The translations under genes and the position numbers were made by a program. 64,000 bases of DNA from Gallionella sp. (GTDB lineage Bacteria > Pseudomonadota > Gammaproteobacteria > Burkholderiales > Gallionellaceae), in the NCBI GenBank assembly GCA_028687335.1, contig JAQUAI010000010.1:35994-99993 (forward strand), written 5' to 3'. Position 1 is the first letter of the stretch; each line of letters starts with the position of its first letter. The notes under the pieces are model-generated. The model made no database searches. It was given only the letters and a program-made list of their open reading frames with translations, and was not told where the DNA came from. This document shows positions 48,974-57,887 of this stretch, piece by piece.

Positions 48974-49450
48974 ATGCAGCAAGCCCAACTCAGCTTTGGC
49001 CACCGCCCCGCCTCTTCCGCACTCCTGTCACTGACCCATCCCAGCAAAGCGCTTTTTCAGCGCCAACGCGCATTACTGCAAAAAGCCGTTCCCGCAGGCA
49101 TCCCCAGCCAAGCGGATGATCGCGTACAAGAACGGCTGAGCTTAGACGATCACTTAATCCAGCATAAGGAATCCACTTTTTTTATGCGCGTTGCCGGAGA
49201 CTCGATGAGCGGATTGGGAATTTTTGATGGGGACTTACTGGTGGTTGATCGCGCCATCCCCGCTGGCGACGGCAGCATCGTCATCGCCATCGTCAACGGC
49301 GAATTCACCGTCAAACAGTTACTGCATAAACCCAGCGGCACCATTTTGCGCGCGGCACACCCCGACTACCGGGACATGCCGATCAATACCTACAAGGATT
49401 TCAGCATATGGGGCGTAGTGAGCTGGAACGTGCATAAACACACCACATAA
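48974..49450 (+). CDS. umuD: UmuD-like S24 autopeptidase, without umuC
   Basis: A 158-residue S24-family protein. The cleavage region AVPAGIPSQADD carries an Ala-Gly bond, the catalytic Ser is in VAGDSMSGLGIFDGDLLVVD and the Lys in GEFTVKQL. In the family, RecA-stimulated self-cleavage makes UmuD', the accessory part of DNA polymerase V. The N-terminal segment before the cleavage site is about 40 residues, longer than in E. coli. No umuC follows: the next gene is convergent. The gene may therefore act with an unlinked UmuC. Confidence 0.88.
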   Translation: MQQAQLSFGHRPASSALLSLTHPSKALFQRQRALLQKAVPAGIPSQADDRVQERLSLDDHLIQHKESTFFMRVAGDSMSGLGIFDGDLLVVDRAIPAGDGSIVIAIVNGEFTVKQLLHKPSGTILRAAHPDYRDMPINTYKDFSIWGVVSWNVHKHTT

Positions 49451-49511
49451 TTCAAACCCTCACCCGATTTCGAATAATGACGGGGCGGCATTACCCCCGC
49501 CAATTCGCGCG

Positions 49512-50711
49512 TTACTCTGTATGCAGTGCCGTTACCGGGTCGAGCCGCGCCGCACGGCGAGCCGGAGCGACACCCGCAATCAAGCCGATCACCACCGCAC
49601 TCAACTCGGCCAGCAGCGCAAATATCCAAGGCGTATGCACAGGCAAAGAAGGCATTAGCCAGTGCAAACCTTGCGCAATTCCCGCGCCCAAGGCAAGTCC
49701 GACCGCTCCGCCCAATGCCGAGAGCAAAATCGCCTCGCCGAGAAACAGCACTAGCACCTGCCCCTCGCGCGCACCCAGCGCACGCAACAAACCGATTTCG
49801 GCTGTGCGCTCGGTCACCGCCATCGTCATGATGGTAAGAATACCGACCCCGCCCACCAGCAAAGAAATACCGCCCAGCGCGCCAACGGCAAAAGTGATGA
49901 CATCCAACACCGAGCCCAATACTTCCAATGCCTGCTCTTGCGAAACCAGCGAAAAATCTTCGCGGCCATGCCGATCTTTCAACCGCTCAGTGACAATGCG
50001 CGCAACAGTGGCTGCATCGGTTCCTGCGCGGTAACTCACGTGAATCTCCATCAAGCCCGAGCGATTAAACAACTCCATCGCCCGTGCTGCCGGTATAAAC
50101 ACGGCATCGTCCATATCCAATCCAAGTATCTGCCCCTTGGGCTCCATCACCCCGATGACGCGATAACGTTGGCCGCCAATACGCAAATATTCGCCCAGCG
50201 GGTTTTGCCCGCCAAATAACTCCTGCCGCACCTTGGCACCCAACACGACTTGCGCGCGCGCCTGTTCGTTGTCGTCATCATTCCAAAAACTGCCGCTCTG
50301 CACCTTCATCGTAAATGTACTGGCGAAATCGTGACCTTCGCCAAATACCGTTGTACGTCGGGTTTTACCGTTGGCGCGCAACTCGGCATTACCCATTACC
50401 GCCGGATTGATGGCCTCAACATAAGGCAACTGCCGTAGCGCGTCGGCATCCTCCAGCGTTAACGCTCTGACCGAACCAAAAATACCAACACTACCGCCCT
50501 GCGTCTGCGTTTTTCCCGGCTGCACGGTGATGATATTGGTGCCAAATTGCGAAAACTCGGCCAAAACAAACTGATGCAATCCCTCGCCGATGGAAGTCAG
50601 CAAAATCACCGCCGTAATGCCAATAGCAATGCCGAGCCCAGTCAAAAAACTGCGCATGCGATAAGCCAAAAAGCTGGAAGTAGTAAGCCGGATAAGATCA
50701 GCGAATTGCAT
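49512..50711 (-). CDS. MacB-like ABC transporter permease (second)
   Basis: A 399-residue permease of the MacB/FtsX type. One N-terminal membrane helix (MRSFLTGLGIAIGITAVILL) is followed by a periplasmic domain of about 210 residues with SFWNDDDNEQARAQVVLGAK and RIGGQRYRVIGVMEPKGQ, and three C-terminal helices (ISLLVGGVGILTIMTMAVTE, ILLSALGGAVGLALGAGIA, ALLAELSAVVIGLIAGVAPA). ATG at 50711 is preferred because family sequence starts there. It is last in a four-gene operon and similar in layout to the preceding permease, suggesting that the two form a heterodimer. Confidence 0.88.
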   Translation of the reverse strand: MQFADLIRLTTSSFLAYRMRSFLTGLGIAIGITAVILLTSIGEGLHQFVLAEFSQFGTNIITVQPGKTQTQGGSVGIFGSVRALTLEDADALRQLPYVEAINPAVMGNAELRANGKTRRTTVFGEGHDFASTFTMKVQSGSFWNDDDNEQARAQVVLGAKVRQELFGGQNPLGEYLRIGGQRYRVIGVMEPKGQILGLDMDDAVFIPAARAMELFNRSGLMEIHVSYRAGTDAATVARIVTERLKDRHGREDFSLVSQEQALEVLGSVLDVITFAVGALGGISLLVGGVGILTIMTMAVTERTAEIGLLRALGAREGQVLVLFLGEAILLSALGGAVGLALGAGIAQGLHWLMPSLPVHTPWIFALLAELSAVVIGLIAGVAPARRAARLDPVTALHTE

Positions 50712-50713
50712 TG

Positions 50714-51922
50714 CTATCTCCCCGCCAATGCTGTCACCGCATCCAGCCGCGCCGCGCGCCGCGCGGGCCAAACACTGAACAGAATACCGGTTCCAAGCGC
50801 CGTACCAAAAGCGGCCAGCACCGCCCACCAAGGTGGACTCACCGGTAAACTCGGATAAAGCTGCCCAATCAAAATACTGCCCGCATAACCCAACGCCAAA
50901 CCGAGCAGACACCCCATCCCAGAAAGCAAAATAGCCTCAGCAAAAAACAATTTGCGTATCTGCACGGCGGGCGCGCCCAGTGCCTTGAGTAAACCGATCT
51001 CCTTCACCCGCTGCGACACAGCGATCAGCATCACATTCATGATGAGCACACCTGCCACCGCCAAACTAATGGCCGCGATACCGCCCACCGCCATCGTCAG
51101 CGCGGTCAAAATACGGTCGAAAGTCGCCAGCACGGCATCCTGCGTAATCACCGTCACATCCCGCTCGCCGTGATGGCGCTGCACGATAATCGACTCAACA
51201 TCACGCTTGGCCGCTTCAACCAAATCACGATGCCGCGCTTCCACCAGAATGCGGAACAAGCCCGACGTGTTGAACAACATATGCGCGGCAGCCACCGGCA
51301 CGATGACAATCTCGTCGGTATTAAATCCCATAGACTCGCCCTGCGCGGCCATCACCCCGATCACGCGAAAGCGCCGGTCACCCAAACGCACCCAGCTGCC
51401 AACCGCATTTTGCGAGCCGAACAACGTCTGCCGAATCTTCGCGCCAAGCACGCACACCGACTCGCTGTTATGCAAATCACCGCGCGGCAAAAACTGCCCC
51501 TGCCCCAGTTGCATATGGCGCACTTCCAGCAACTCGGCAGTAGAGCCCAGCACCACCACCTCCCGATTCAGCGCGCCCTGCGAAATCTGGGATGAGCCCA
51601 CCGTCAGCGGTGCGAGGCGCGATACCGCAGGGCTACGCAACAAAGCCTGCGCATCGTCCAAACTCAGCTCGCGCGGAATCTGCCCAAGCAACATTCCCGG
51701 ACCAATGCCTGCTGTTTCGGTGCGACCGGGAAAAACAATCACAAGATTGCTACCCAAGGAAGAAAACTGATTGATCACGTAGCGTCGCGCACCTTCGCCC
51801 AATGCCGTAAGCACCACCACGGAAGCCACCCCGATAGACATCGCCAGCATCATCAGCAAAGTGCGGGTACGGCTGCCGCGAAGACTAGCCGAAGCAAACT
51901 GCATGACATCGGCGAATCTCAT
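50714..51922 (-). CDS. MacB-like ABC transporter permease (first)
   Basis: A 402-residue permease with the MacB fold: an N-terminal helix (TLLMMLAMSIGVASVVVLTA), a periplasmic domain containing RLGDRRFRVIGVMAAQGE and three C-terminal helices. It starts in a four-base overlap with the ATPase gene and ends two bases before the second permease. In MacB the ATPase and permease are one polypeptide; here they are separate, as in the LolCDE/FtsEX arrangement. Confidence 0.88.
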   Translation of the reverse strand: MRFADVMQFASASLRGSRTRTLLMMLAMSIGVASVVVLTALGEGARRYVINQFSSLGSNLVIVFPGRTETAGIGPGMLLGQIPRELSLDDAQALLRSPAVSRLAPLTVGSSQISQGALNREVVVLGSTAELLEVRHMQLGQGQFLPRGDLHNSESVCVLGAKIRQTLFGSQNAVGSWVRLGDRRFRVIGVMAAQGESMGFNTDEIVIVPVAAAHMLFNTSGLFRILVEARHRDLVEAAKRDVESIIVQRHHGERDVTVITQDAVLATFDRILTALTMAVGGIAAISLAVAGVLIMNVMLIAVSQRVKEIGLLKALGAPAVQIRKLFFAEAILLSGMGCLLGLALGYAGSILIGQLYPSLPVSPPWWAVLAAFGTALGTGILFSVWPARRAARLDAVTALAGR

Positions 51923-52599
51923 TCTTCCCGCTCGCTTTGACTGACAATCTGTCCGTCCACCATCTGCAATTGCCGCAGCGCGCGCGAACCGATCACGGGA
52001 TCATGCGTCACCAGAATCAGCGTGACATTCTGCTCGACCAATTGCTCCAGCAAATTCATCACCTCTTTGCCGGTGGACTGATCGAGATTGCCGGTCGGCT
52101 CATCCGCCAACAGCACCGCTGGTTGCATACTGGTCGCGCGGGCGATGGCCACGCGCTGACGCTGCCCGCCAGAAAGCTGATCCGGCCTGTGATCCGCCCG
52201 CTCGGCCAAGCCGTAGTTATCCAGCAATTTAGCCACCCGCTGCCTACGCTCATGCGGTGCGATCCCCGCCAGCATCATCGGCAACTCAATGTTTTGCGCC
52301 GCCGTCAAACGTGGCACTAGGTGAAAAGACTGAAACACAAAACCGATTTTTTCGCTGCGCACCTTGGCCTGCTGCGCATCATCCAATGTGGTGACATCGC
52401 CGCCATCCAGCCGGTAAATACCCGAAGTCGGACGATCCAGCAGACCGATCAAATTAAGCAATGTGGACTTACCCGAACCCGATGGCCCCATGATGGAAAC
52501 GTAATCGCCCGCACCAATATCGAGATTAATATCGCGCAACGCGGTGACCTGCTGATCGCCGACTTGAAAGCTACGAGTGATGTGACTCAACGCGATCAT
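51919..52599 (-). CDS. ABC transporter ATP-binding protein (MacB/LolD type)
   Basis: A 226-residue ATPase. VSIMGPSGSGKSTLLNLIGL is Walker A, LSGGQRQRVAIARA the signature, PAVLLADEPTGNLD Walker B and VTHDPVIG the H loop. The start (52599) overlaps the adaptor stop by ATGA, and the end overlaps the permease start by four bases. It powers an export or lipid-transfer machine with the two permeases and the adaptor. Confidence 0.95.
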   Translation of the reverse strand: MIALSHITRSFQVGDQQVTALRDINLDIGAGDYVSIMGPSGSGKSTLLNLIGLLDRPTSGIYRLDGGDVTTLDDAQQAKVRSEKIGFVFQSFHLVPRLTAAQNIELPMMLAGIAPHERRQRVAKLLDNYGLAERADHRPDQLSGGQRQRVAIARATSMQPAVLLADEPTGNLDQSTGKEVMNLLEQLVEQNVTLILVTHDPVIGSRALRQLQMVDGQIVSQSEREE

Positions 52600-53777
52600 T
52601 TTGCTGCTGCGCTCACGGCGGGCTGCACCTTGATACCTGCTTTTATGCCGGTTTGATCCGGCGACAGCACAATCTGCTCTCCCTCCTTCAGTCCGGCGGT
52701 AATCTCGGTCAACTCCCAACTAGCTAACCCGGGCGTAACCGCGCGCGCTTCCAGCACACCATCTCCCGCGCGGTACAGCAACACACGTTGTCCTTCGAGC
52801 AAAGCCTGAGTCGGAATACGCAACACATCGGCACGCGAGGTATGAACAATCTCAACATCCGCGCTATATCCCACCAGCAAACTATCGGCCAACGGCGGCT
52901 CAGCAAACTCCACCTCGACCTCAACCGTGCGCGCCTGTTTTTCCACTTCCAAAACATAGGGCGCGATACGCCGCACCTTGCCGACAAACGACTTACCCTT
53001 CAGCGCATCCAGCGTAATACGCCCCGCCTGCCCGACTTTCACATGGGCGGCATCCACCTCATCAATCGGCGCACTAACATACAAGCAACTATCGTCAATC
53101 AAATCGATAGCAGGCAAAGTCAAAATGCCGGGCGGCGACGGCGTGGCGTATTCGCCCAGCTCGCCGCTAATGTCCGCCACGACACCGTCAAAAGGCGCAC
53201 GCAACACCATCCTATCCAAACCCGCTTGAGCAGCGGCAATACGCGAACGGCCTTGCTCAATCTGACTACGCGCCGCATCACATCCGGCACGCGCCACCTC
53301 GGCGGCGGCAATACGTTGCGCGACCGCCTCTGCCGAAATAAATCCGCGCTGCTTGAGCTGCCGCGCCCGCTCGGCTTCTTGCTCGGCTAAATCGGCTTGC
53401 ACACACGCCTGTTTCGACTGGGTCTGTGCCGTGCCGAGTTGCACGGTCGCCAAGCGCTGCTGCGCTTGCAAATCATCGTTCCACAACTCCAACAGCACTT
53501 GCCCAGCTTTCACCCGCTCGCCTTTTTTCACCCGCAGGTGTGCGATCTGCCCACCCGCCGGTGGTGCCAGCTTGGCGCGGCGGCACGCTTTCACCGTACC
53601 GGCCCGCGTATTGCTGATGCTGGCCTGCACCGCGCCGCGCGTCACCCCCACCAATTGCACAACCGGTGGCGCGGGACGCGTCGCATACCAAAGCCCCGCT
53701 GCCAACAACGCAAGTAGCACCACCACACCCGCATACTTCAACACAGCATTCGATTTTTTGTTTTGCGTAAACATCAC
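52596..53777 (-). CDS. Periplasmic adaptor (HlyD/MacA-like) protein
   Basis: A 393-residue membrane-fusion protein. One N-terminal helix (VLKYAGVVVLLALLAAGLWY) is followed by a lipoyl half (RRAKLAPPAGGQIAHLRVKK), a helical hairpin of Gln/Ala-rich repeats, a second lipoyl half with RAPFDGVVADISGELGEYAT and beta-barrel strands. It bridges inner-membrane permeases to an outer-membrane channel. No TolC-type gene is adjacent, so the channel is shared or elsewhere. It is the first gene of the operon. Confidence 0.93.
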   Translation of the reverse strand: MMFTQNKKSNAVLKYAGVVVLLALLAAGLWYATRPAPPVVQLVGVTRGAVQASISNTRAGTVKACRRAKLAPPAGGQIAHLRVKKGERVKAGQVLLELWNDDLQAQQRLATVQLGTAQTQSKQACVQADLAEQEAERARQLKQRGFISAEAVAQRIAAAEVARAGCDAARSQIEQGRSRIAAAQAGLDRMVLRAPFDGVVADISGELGEYATPSPPGILTLPAIDLIDDSCLYVSAPIDEVDAAHVKVGQAGRITLDALKGKSFVGKVRRIAPYVLEVEKQARTVEVEVEFAEPPLADSLLVGYSADVEIVHTSRADVLRIPTQALLEGQRVLLYRAGDGVLEARAVTPGLASWELTEITAGLKEGEQIVLSPDQTGIKAGIKVQPAVSAAAK

Positions 53778-53799
53778 ACCACCTCCACCACTTCACCAC

Positions 53800-53831
53800 A
53801 AAAAAGACCGGCACAAAGTCCGGTCTTTTTT
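53800..53831 (-). terminator. Intrinsic terminator of the Csp1-like gene
   Basis: Perfect stem aaaaaagaccgg / ccggtctttttt with a cacaaagt loop, 21 bases beyond the stop of the Cys-rich protein gene on the minus strand. It insulates that gene from the adaptor operon. Confidence 0.9.
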
Positions 53832-53852
53832 ATCGGCACAGCAAAAACCGGA

Positions 53853-54305
53853 TTAAACCGCTGCGACCTTTTTGCATTCCTTGTAGCACGCGGCACAGCT
53901 TTCACCGCAAGCTTTACACTCGGCATGTTTATCCGCGTGTTTCTTGCATTCCTCTTCGCATTGCTTGCACGCATCCATCGCAATAGCAGCCATACGCGCA
54001 ACATGCTTGGAATTTTGATTAACCAGATTTTGTAGCGCGGAACAAATAGCCAGCATTTGATTGACCGCTTTGGCGCATCCCGCCATATCCTTGTCGCCGT
54101 CGCCCAGCAAAATCAGGCAATGACTGAGGCAGACCTCGCCTTTTTGCACACAATCCGAAGCTGCGGCTGCCAATCCCGCATTCGGTGCGGCATGATCGTG
54201 ATGCATGTGCATATCATGATCGTGCGTTGCTGCATGCGCGCTACCCACCATCGCCGCACTAGCCATTGCCACACTGCCCAACAACATTTCTCTTCTATTC
54301 ATCAC
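53853..54305 (-). CDS. Csp1-like copper-storage protein, TAT-exported
   Basis: A 150-residue protein. The N-terminus NRREMLLGSVAMASAAMVGS is a twin-arginine signal, followed by a His-rich linker (HDHDMHMHHDHA) and a four-helix bundle carrying 13 cysteines, in CVQKGEVCLSHC, ACKQCEEECKKHADKH and CKACGESCAACYKECKK patterns. Csp1 of methanotrophs is TAT-exported and stores Cu(I) with 13 cysteines in the bundle core, the same count, so periplasmic copper buffering is proposed. ATG at 54305 or 54302. Confidence 0.85.
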   Translation of the reverse strand: MMNRREMLLGSVAMASAAMVGSAHAATHDHDMHMHHDHAAPNAGLAAAASDCVQKGEVCLSHCLILLGDGDKDMAGCAKAVNQMLAICSALQNLVNQNSKHVARMAAIAMDACKQCEEECKKHADKHAECKACGESCAACYKECKKVAAV

Positions 54306-54322
54306 AACTCTCCATTAGTTGA

Positions 54323-54856
54323 TTATTCATCCACCGCATCCCGTCCGGGAAACAGCTCTTCACTAAAACCGAAATTTTTCATATCGCGGATGCGTTGCGG
54401 ATAAAGTACCCCATCCAAATGATCGCATTCGTGCTGCACCACCCGCGCATGAAACCCGCTAACGGTGCGATCAATCAGCGCACCGTGCTCATCATACCCC
54501 TGATAGCGAATTCGGTTAAAGCGCGGCACCAACCCGCGCATACTGGGAATACTGAGACAGCCTTCCCACCCCTCTTCACTCTCATCGCCCAAGGGCGTAA
54601 TCACAGGATTGATCAGCACCGTTTCCGGCACCTCTGGCGCATCGGGATAACGCTCGCTTTTCGTCACACTAAAAATCACCACACGCAACGACACACCAAT
54701 CTGCGGTGCGGCCAAGCCAACCCCCTGCAAAGCCTGCATCGTGTCGCGCATATCAGCCAGCAACTCGCGCAACACCACCCCGCCAAACTCGCGCACCGGC
54801 GCAGCCACTTGCCACAAACGCGCATCCCCCATGCGCAACACCGTTCTAATCGACAT
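54323..54856 (-). CDS. def: Peptide deformylase
   Basis: A 177-residue metallopeptidase. Its three motifs are [21 protein letters not shown] and the metal-binding [12 protein letters not shown]. It removes the formyl group from nascent proteins. The start overlaps the end of the phosphorylase gene by 11 bases. The usual fmt partner is not next to it, so this may be a second deformylase or a displaced one. Confidence 0.94.
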   Translation of the reverse strand: MSIRTVLRMGDARLWQVAAPVREFGGVVLRELLADMRDTMQALQGVGLAAPQIGVSLRVVIFSVTKSERYPDAPEVPETVLINPVITPLGDESEEGWEGCLSIPSMRGLVPRFNRIRYQGYDEHGALIDRTVSGFHARVVQHECDHLDGVLYPQRIRDMKNFGFSEELFPGRDAVDE

Positions 54857-55595
54857 CGCTGCAATTCACAACACGTTCAAGCACATCACGCACGCGGCTC
54901 ATGGCGGCCAGCGCAACCATATTGACGCTTTCCATATTAATTCCCTCCCGACTACTTCCCCGTCCTGCCGCCTGATTAGCCACCACGGCAATCGTGGCGT
55001 AATGCAGCTCAAGCTCCATTGCCAGCGCAGTTTCCGGCATCCCCGTCATCCCCACCATATCCGCACCGTCACGCTCGTAGCGGTTAACCTCGGCGACACT
55101 ATCCAAGCGCGGCCCCTGTGTTGCGGCATACACCCCGCCATCAATACACGACTGTTGCGCCAACGCCGCACCCTGCAAAATGCGCTGACGCAAATTGGGC
55201 GAATACGGCAAACTAAAATCGATATTGCTGTAAGGCACATCGCGTGCATCAAAGAATGTCGCATCGCGCCCGTGCGTGTAATCGATGATCTGATCCGGCA
55301 CGATCAACATACCCGGCTCCAGATCGCGACGAATCCCGCCGACCGTCGCCACCGATACCACCTCGGTCACCCCCTGCTCGCGCAGCGCCCACAGATTAGC
55401 GCGATAGTTCACCAGATGCGGTGGAATGGTATGGCCATAGCCGTGACGCGCCAAAAAAATCACCTCATGCCCGTTCAGCGTACCAAACAAAAACGCGCCG
55501 GAGGGCTCGCCATAAGGAGTGCGCATCACCTGACGGTGGGTGATTTTCAGATTGGACAACTGAGTCAGACCGCGTCCACCGATGATTGCTAACAT
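54846..55595 (-). CDS. S-methyl-5'-thioinosine/thioadenosine phosphorylase
   Basis: A 249-residue nucleoside phosphorylase of the MTAP/MTIP branch: [75 protein letters not shown] and the purine-site region [20 protein letters not shown]. The absence of the usual eukaryotic MTAP loop and the bacterial context favour methylthioinosine, as in Pseudomonas PA3004, but adenine specificity cannot be excluded. It has a GGGGAGA site upstream. Confidence 0.88.
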   Translation of the reverse strand: MLAIIGGRGLTQLSNLKITHRQVMRTPYGEPSGAFLFGTLNGHEVIFLARHGYGHTIPPHLVNYRANLWALREQGVTEVVSVATVGGIRRDLEPGMLIVPDQIIDYTHGRDATFFDARDVPYSNIDFSLPYSPNLRQRILQGAALAQQSCIDGGVYAATQGPRLDSVAEVNRYERDGADMVGMTGMPETALAMELELHYATIAVVANQAAGRGSSREGINMESVNMVALAAMSRVRDVLERVVNCSDVD

Positions 55596-55670
55596 TCGAA
55601 TCTCCCCTTATTAGGATTTAGTTTAGGACTTAGTAAAAACGGGGCAGCTGTCGAAGTGCAATCCATTAAT

Positions 55671-55847
55671 TTATCGAGCCGCATAAACGCTCTGCCCTTC
55701 GCCCTGATAACTCTGGTACACATGCTCAAACACAGCTGAGCATTTGGCCTCATATAGCTCTTTGGAGTACGCACGCGGCAAGCCTTCATCTAGGGCGTTC
55801 TCAATTTGCTCGACGAGTTGGTCTTCGGTGTAGGCGTTGGGAGTCAT
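55671..55847 (-). pseudogene. hsdR remnant: both ends joined, middle missing
   Basis: The minus strand reads 58 residues: MTPNAYTEDQLVEQIENALD and then EGLPRAYSKELYEAKCSAVF, EHVYQSYQGEGQ. The first 14 residues look like the N-terminus of type I restriction subunit HsdR (YTEDQLVEQ). The remainder resembles the C-terminal end (YEAKC...VFEHVY...YQGEG). About 900 or more residues of the nuclease and motor are missing, so this is an internally deleted remnant. It starts five bases after the AbiEii-like stop. The family match is from recall. Confidence 0.6.
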
Positions 55848-55851
55848 TCGT

Positions 55852-56709
55852 TTAATTTTCCGCTTTGCCTAATGCTTTCAGCCAAGCACTAACTTGCATA
55901 TAGGCATCGACCTGAACCTGTTCAGGACTCATGTCTCCAAGCGCATCCGATTCTGCGAGAAAAACTCTGACTGTTTGCGGGCCAAAATCGTCCACATGTC
56001 TAAATTTCCCAGCTATGTTTTGATAGCCTTCGACAACAGTCTTATCCGAAAGCAACGCTCTACAAGATTCCGCTAGAGCGGCTGCACCACCCTCGAAATT
56101 TCTGACCGAGAAATAAATATCGTAGGCATCTTTCTTCTTGTCACGGCCTATCAGTGCAAAGCCTTTCATCACAAGAAAAGCCGGAATCGAAGCAATCAAA
56201 AGATCGACTTCATTATTTCGTCCATCAGGCATTTTTCCTTGGATGTGGCGGGTAACATGATGATCCAGTGCAACCCTGCCACCACTAGCTTCAATTACAC
56301 GCAATCCCGCAACGAATGGCGGACGATTTTTCTTGAACTTTGCTTCATTAGGCATCAACAAATCAATGATGATCGCAACCGCTTCGCCATCATCCAACTT
56401 TACCCAACGTCTCAATTGATAAGGTTTCAGATTCTCAACGCCGCGCTCATAACCCGCATTTTCCAGACACTCAATCAGGTTTGCATATTTACCTTCTGAC
56501 AACGCCTCTGGCTCAAGATTGAGGTCAATATCCAGCGTACCAATATGCGAAGGAAGAGCATCTGGCATCAACAGCCAAGGCACCGCCCCACCCACAATCA
56601 CAAAATTACCCCGATAAGCCCCTAACACCTGCCCTAATTCGATTAGCACCGAATAGACCGCAGCTGTGCCGCGCTCGTGATAATGAATAGCAATATCAGG
56701 TTCGCTCAT
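55852..56709 (-). CDS. AbiEii-like nucleotidyltransferase-fold toxin
   Basis: A 285-residue protein of the AbiEii/MenT-like nucleotidyltransferase group. The catalytic-site GG and DxD are in FVIVGGAVPWLLMP and THIGTLDIDLNL-like GTLDIDLNLEP; a third acidic strand follows in AVAIIIDLLMP. The KKKDAYDIYFSVRN motif is typical of AbiEii. Such toxins inactivate tRNA or other targets by nucleotide transfer. The start at 56709 overlaps the AbiEi-like gene as ATGA. It should be silent while its regulator is made. Confidence 0.82.
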   Translation of the reverse strand: MSEPDIAIHYHERGTAAVYSVLIELGQVLGAYRGNFVIVGGAVPWLLMPDALPSHIGTLDIDLNLEPEALSEGKYANLIECLENAGYERGVENLKPYQLRRWVKLDDGEAVAIIIDLLMPNEAKFKKNRPPFVAGLRVIEASGGRVALDHHVTRHIQGKMPDGRNNEVDLLIASIPAFLVMKGFALIGRDKKKDAYDIYFSVRNFEGGAAALAESCRALLSDKTVVEGYQNIAGKFRHVDDFGPQTVRVFLAESDALGDMSPEQVQVDAYMQVSAWLKALGKAEN

Positions 56710-57806
56710 GACATTCCCTTCCATAAGGGGGTGAGTTTGGTCTGACGCAGATGGGCTGAGGCCTCAATACCCCGCTCACCCAATTGAGTGAGATCAAGAA
56801 AAGTTTGAACCAATCCTGTCGTCCAATAACCAGGTGCTGCCTCAATCCGATCAGCAATCACCCCGTCATCTTCTGGCCGCTCGATGACCACATTTTCTCC
56901 CTTGCTGAGCGGCACTAATTGCAGGCGCTCACGCAATACAGACTCACCCGCATCATCCGCATAAAACATCTGCGAGGGATAGCGCGCAAAGGGGGCCAGC
57001 CAGCGTGCGGCAGAAAAAGCAGCCAGCACTGCATGTGCGCCTTGCCCAGCATCCGCCAATGCAACCTTGATTTGGCTATCCAGACTATCGCCAAGCAACG
57101 GGGTGTAATAACCCGTACGTGTACCACCACGTTTGTTATATGTGCTGCTCCACGCATCCAACACCGCATTGGGGCGAGCCAACCTCAAACCATCACTTTC
57201 AATTTTCGCCCATTCCTGATCCACCAATGCCTTACGCACATTACTCACCTGCCCATAACTGGTGCCAGTTGCCTCGGCCAAATCCGCCACCTTCCACGCC
57301 TTATCAGGCTCGCGCAGCAAGGCGCGCAATATCCGTGCCGATTTGGGAGAAAACACCGAGCGCAATCCTCGCTTCTCCACCTGCGGATTAGAAACCCCAG
57401 AGCGTTCAATAAACACATTGCCAAACATCAGGTGGCAATTACCCGCCAAATCCGCATACCCCACCCCGGCTTGCCTGCAAATCTCTGCCGAATTGGGCGA
57501 GATATAAGGAGCCAACAATATGGGATAAGCGCGCGGGTCATCCAACGTATTCAGGTAATCTTTAAGCTCCAGCACCGCCATGCGGATTTGACGTGGTTGA
57601 GCCTGCATCTTGATTTCACCGATCAAGCGCCAATGCTCATTGCCTATCTCTACGGGTAAGACAAAATCTGGACACCCTTGCCCGTGCACACCCAAATTCT
57701 GTGCAATCTCAAGTGCTCCCAAAGTAATAAATGAAACCCGCGCCAGCAGCTCTTTCAATTCGAGCTTTGCTTGAGCTTCAAAATCCGATTCAGCTTGCAT
57801 TATCAT
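56706..57806 (-). CDS. AbiEi-like antitoxin/regulator with nuclease-like N-terminus
   Basis: A 366-residue protein of the large type IV AbiEi-antitoxin group. The N-terminal 150 residues have PDFVLPVEI (P46-D47) and GEIKMQA (E64-I-K66), a PD-X16-EXK pattern of nuclease folds, then CRQAGVGYADLAGNCHLMF. Residues 160-220 form a winged helix (SARILRALLREPDKAWKVAD, TGTSYGQVSNVRKALVDQEW). The C-terminal part is the AbiEi-like domain. It should repress its own promoter through the upstream repeats. Whether the nuclease-like part is active is unknown. ATG at 57806 or 57800. Confidence 0.8.
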   Translation of the reverse strand: MIMQAESDFEAQAKLELKELLARVSFITLGALEIAQNLGVHGQGCPDFVLPVEIGNEHWRLIGEIKMQAQPRQIRMAVLELKDYLNTLDDPRAYPILLAPYISPNSAEICRQAGVGYADLAGNCHLMFGNVFIERSGVSNPQVEKRGLRSVFSPKSARILRALLREPDKAWKVADLAEATGTSYGQVSNVRKALVDQEWAKIESDGLRLARPNAVLDAWSSTYNKRGGTRTGYYTPLLGDSLDSQIKVALADAGQGAHAVLAAFSAARWLAPFARYPSQMFYADDAGESVLRERLQLVPLSKGENVVIERPEDDGVIADRIEAAPGYWTTGLVQTFLDLTQLGERGIEASAHLRQTKLTPLWKGMS

Positions 57807-57818
57807 CTTTCAGCAAAC

Positions 57819-57887
57819 GTTGAAAATACTAAATACAGTGAAATAATGGCGCACATATTCAGTGAATGTCAACATTTTCAACATTCG
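57819..57887 (-). promoter_or_regulatory. Predicted promoter and operator of the AbiE-like pair
   Basis: On the minus strand TTGACA (57867-57872) and CATTAT (57843-57848) are 18 bases apart. GTTGAAAAT (57819-57827) and ATTTTCAAC (57874-57882) are inverted, gaatgt/acattc (57864-57869, 57882-57887) form a second inverted pair, and cagtg(a/c)a occurs at 57836, 57860 and 57894. The layout suits autorepression. Confidence 0.5.
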
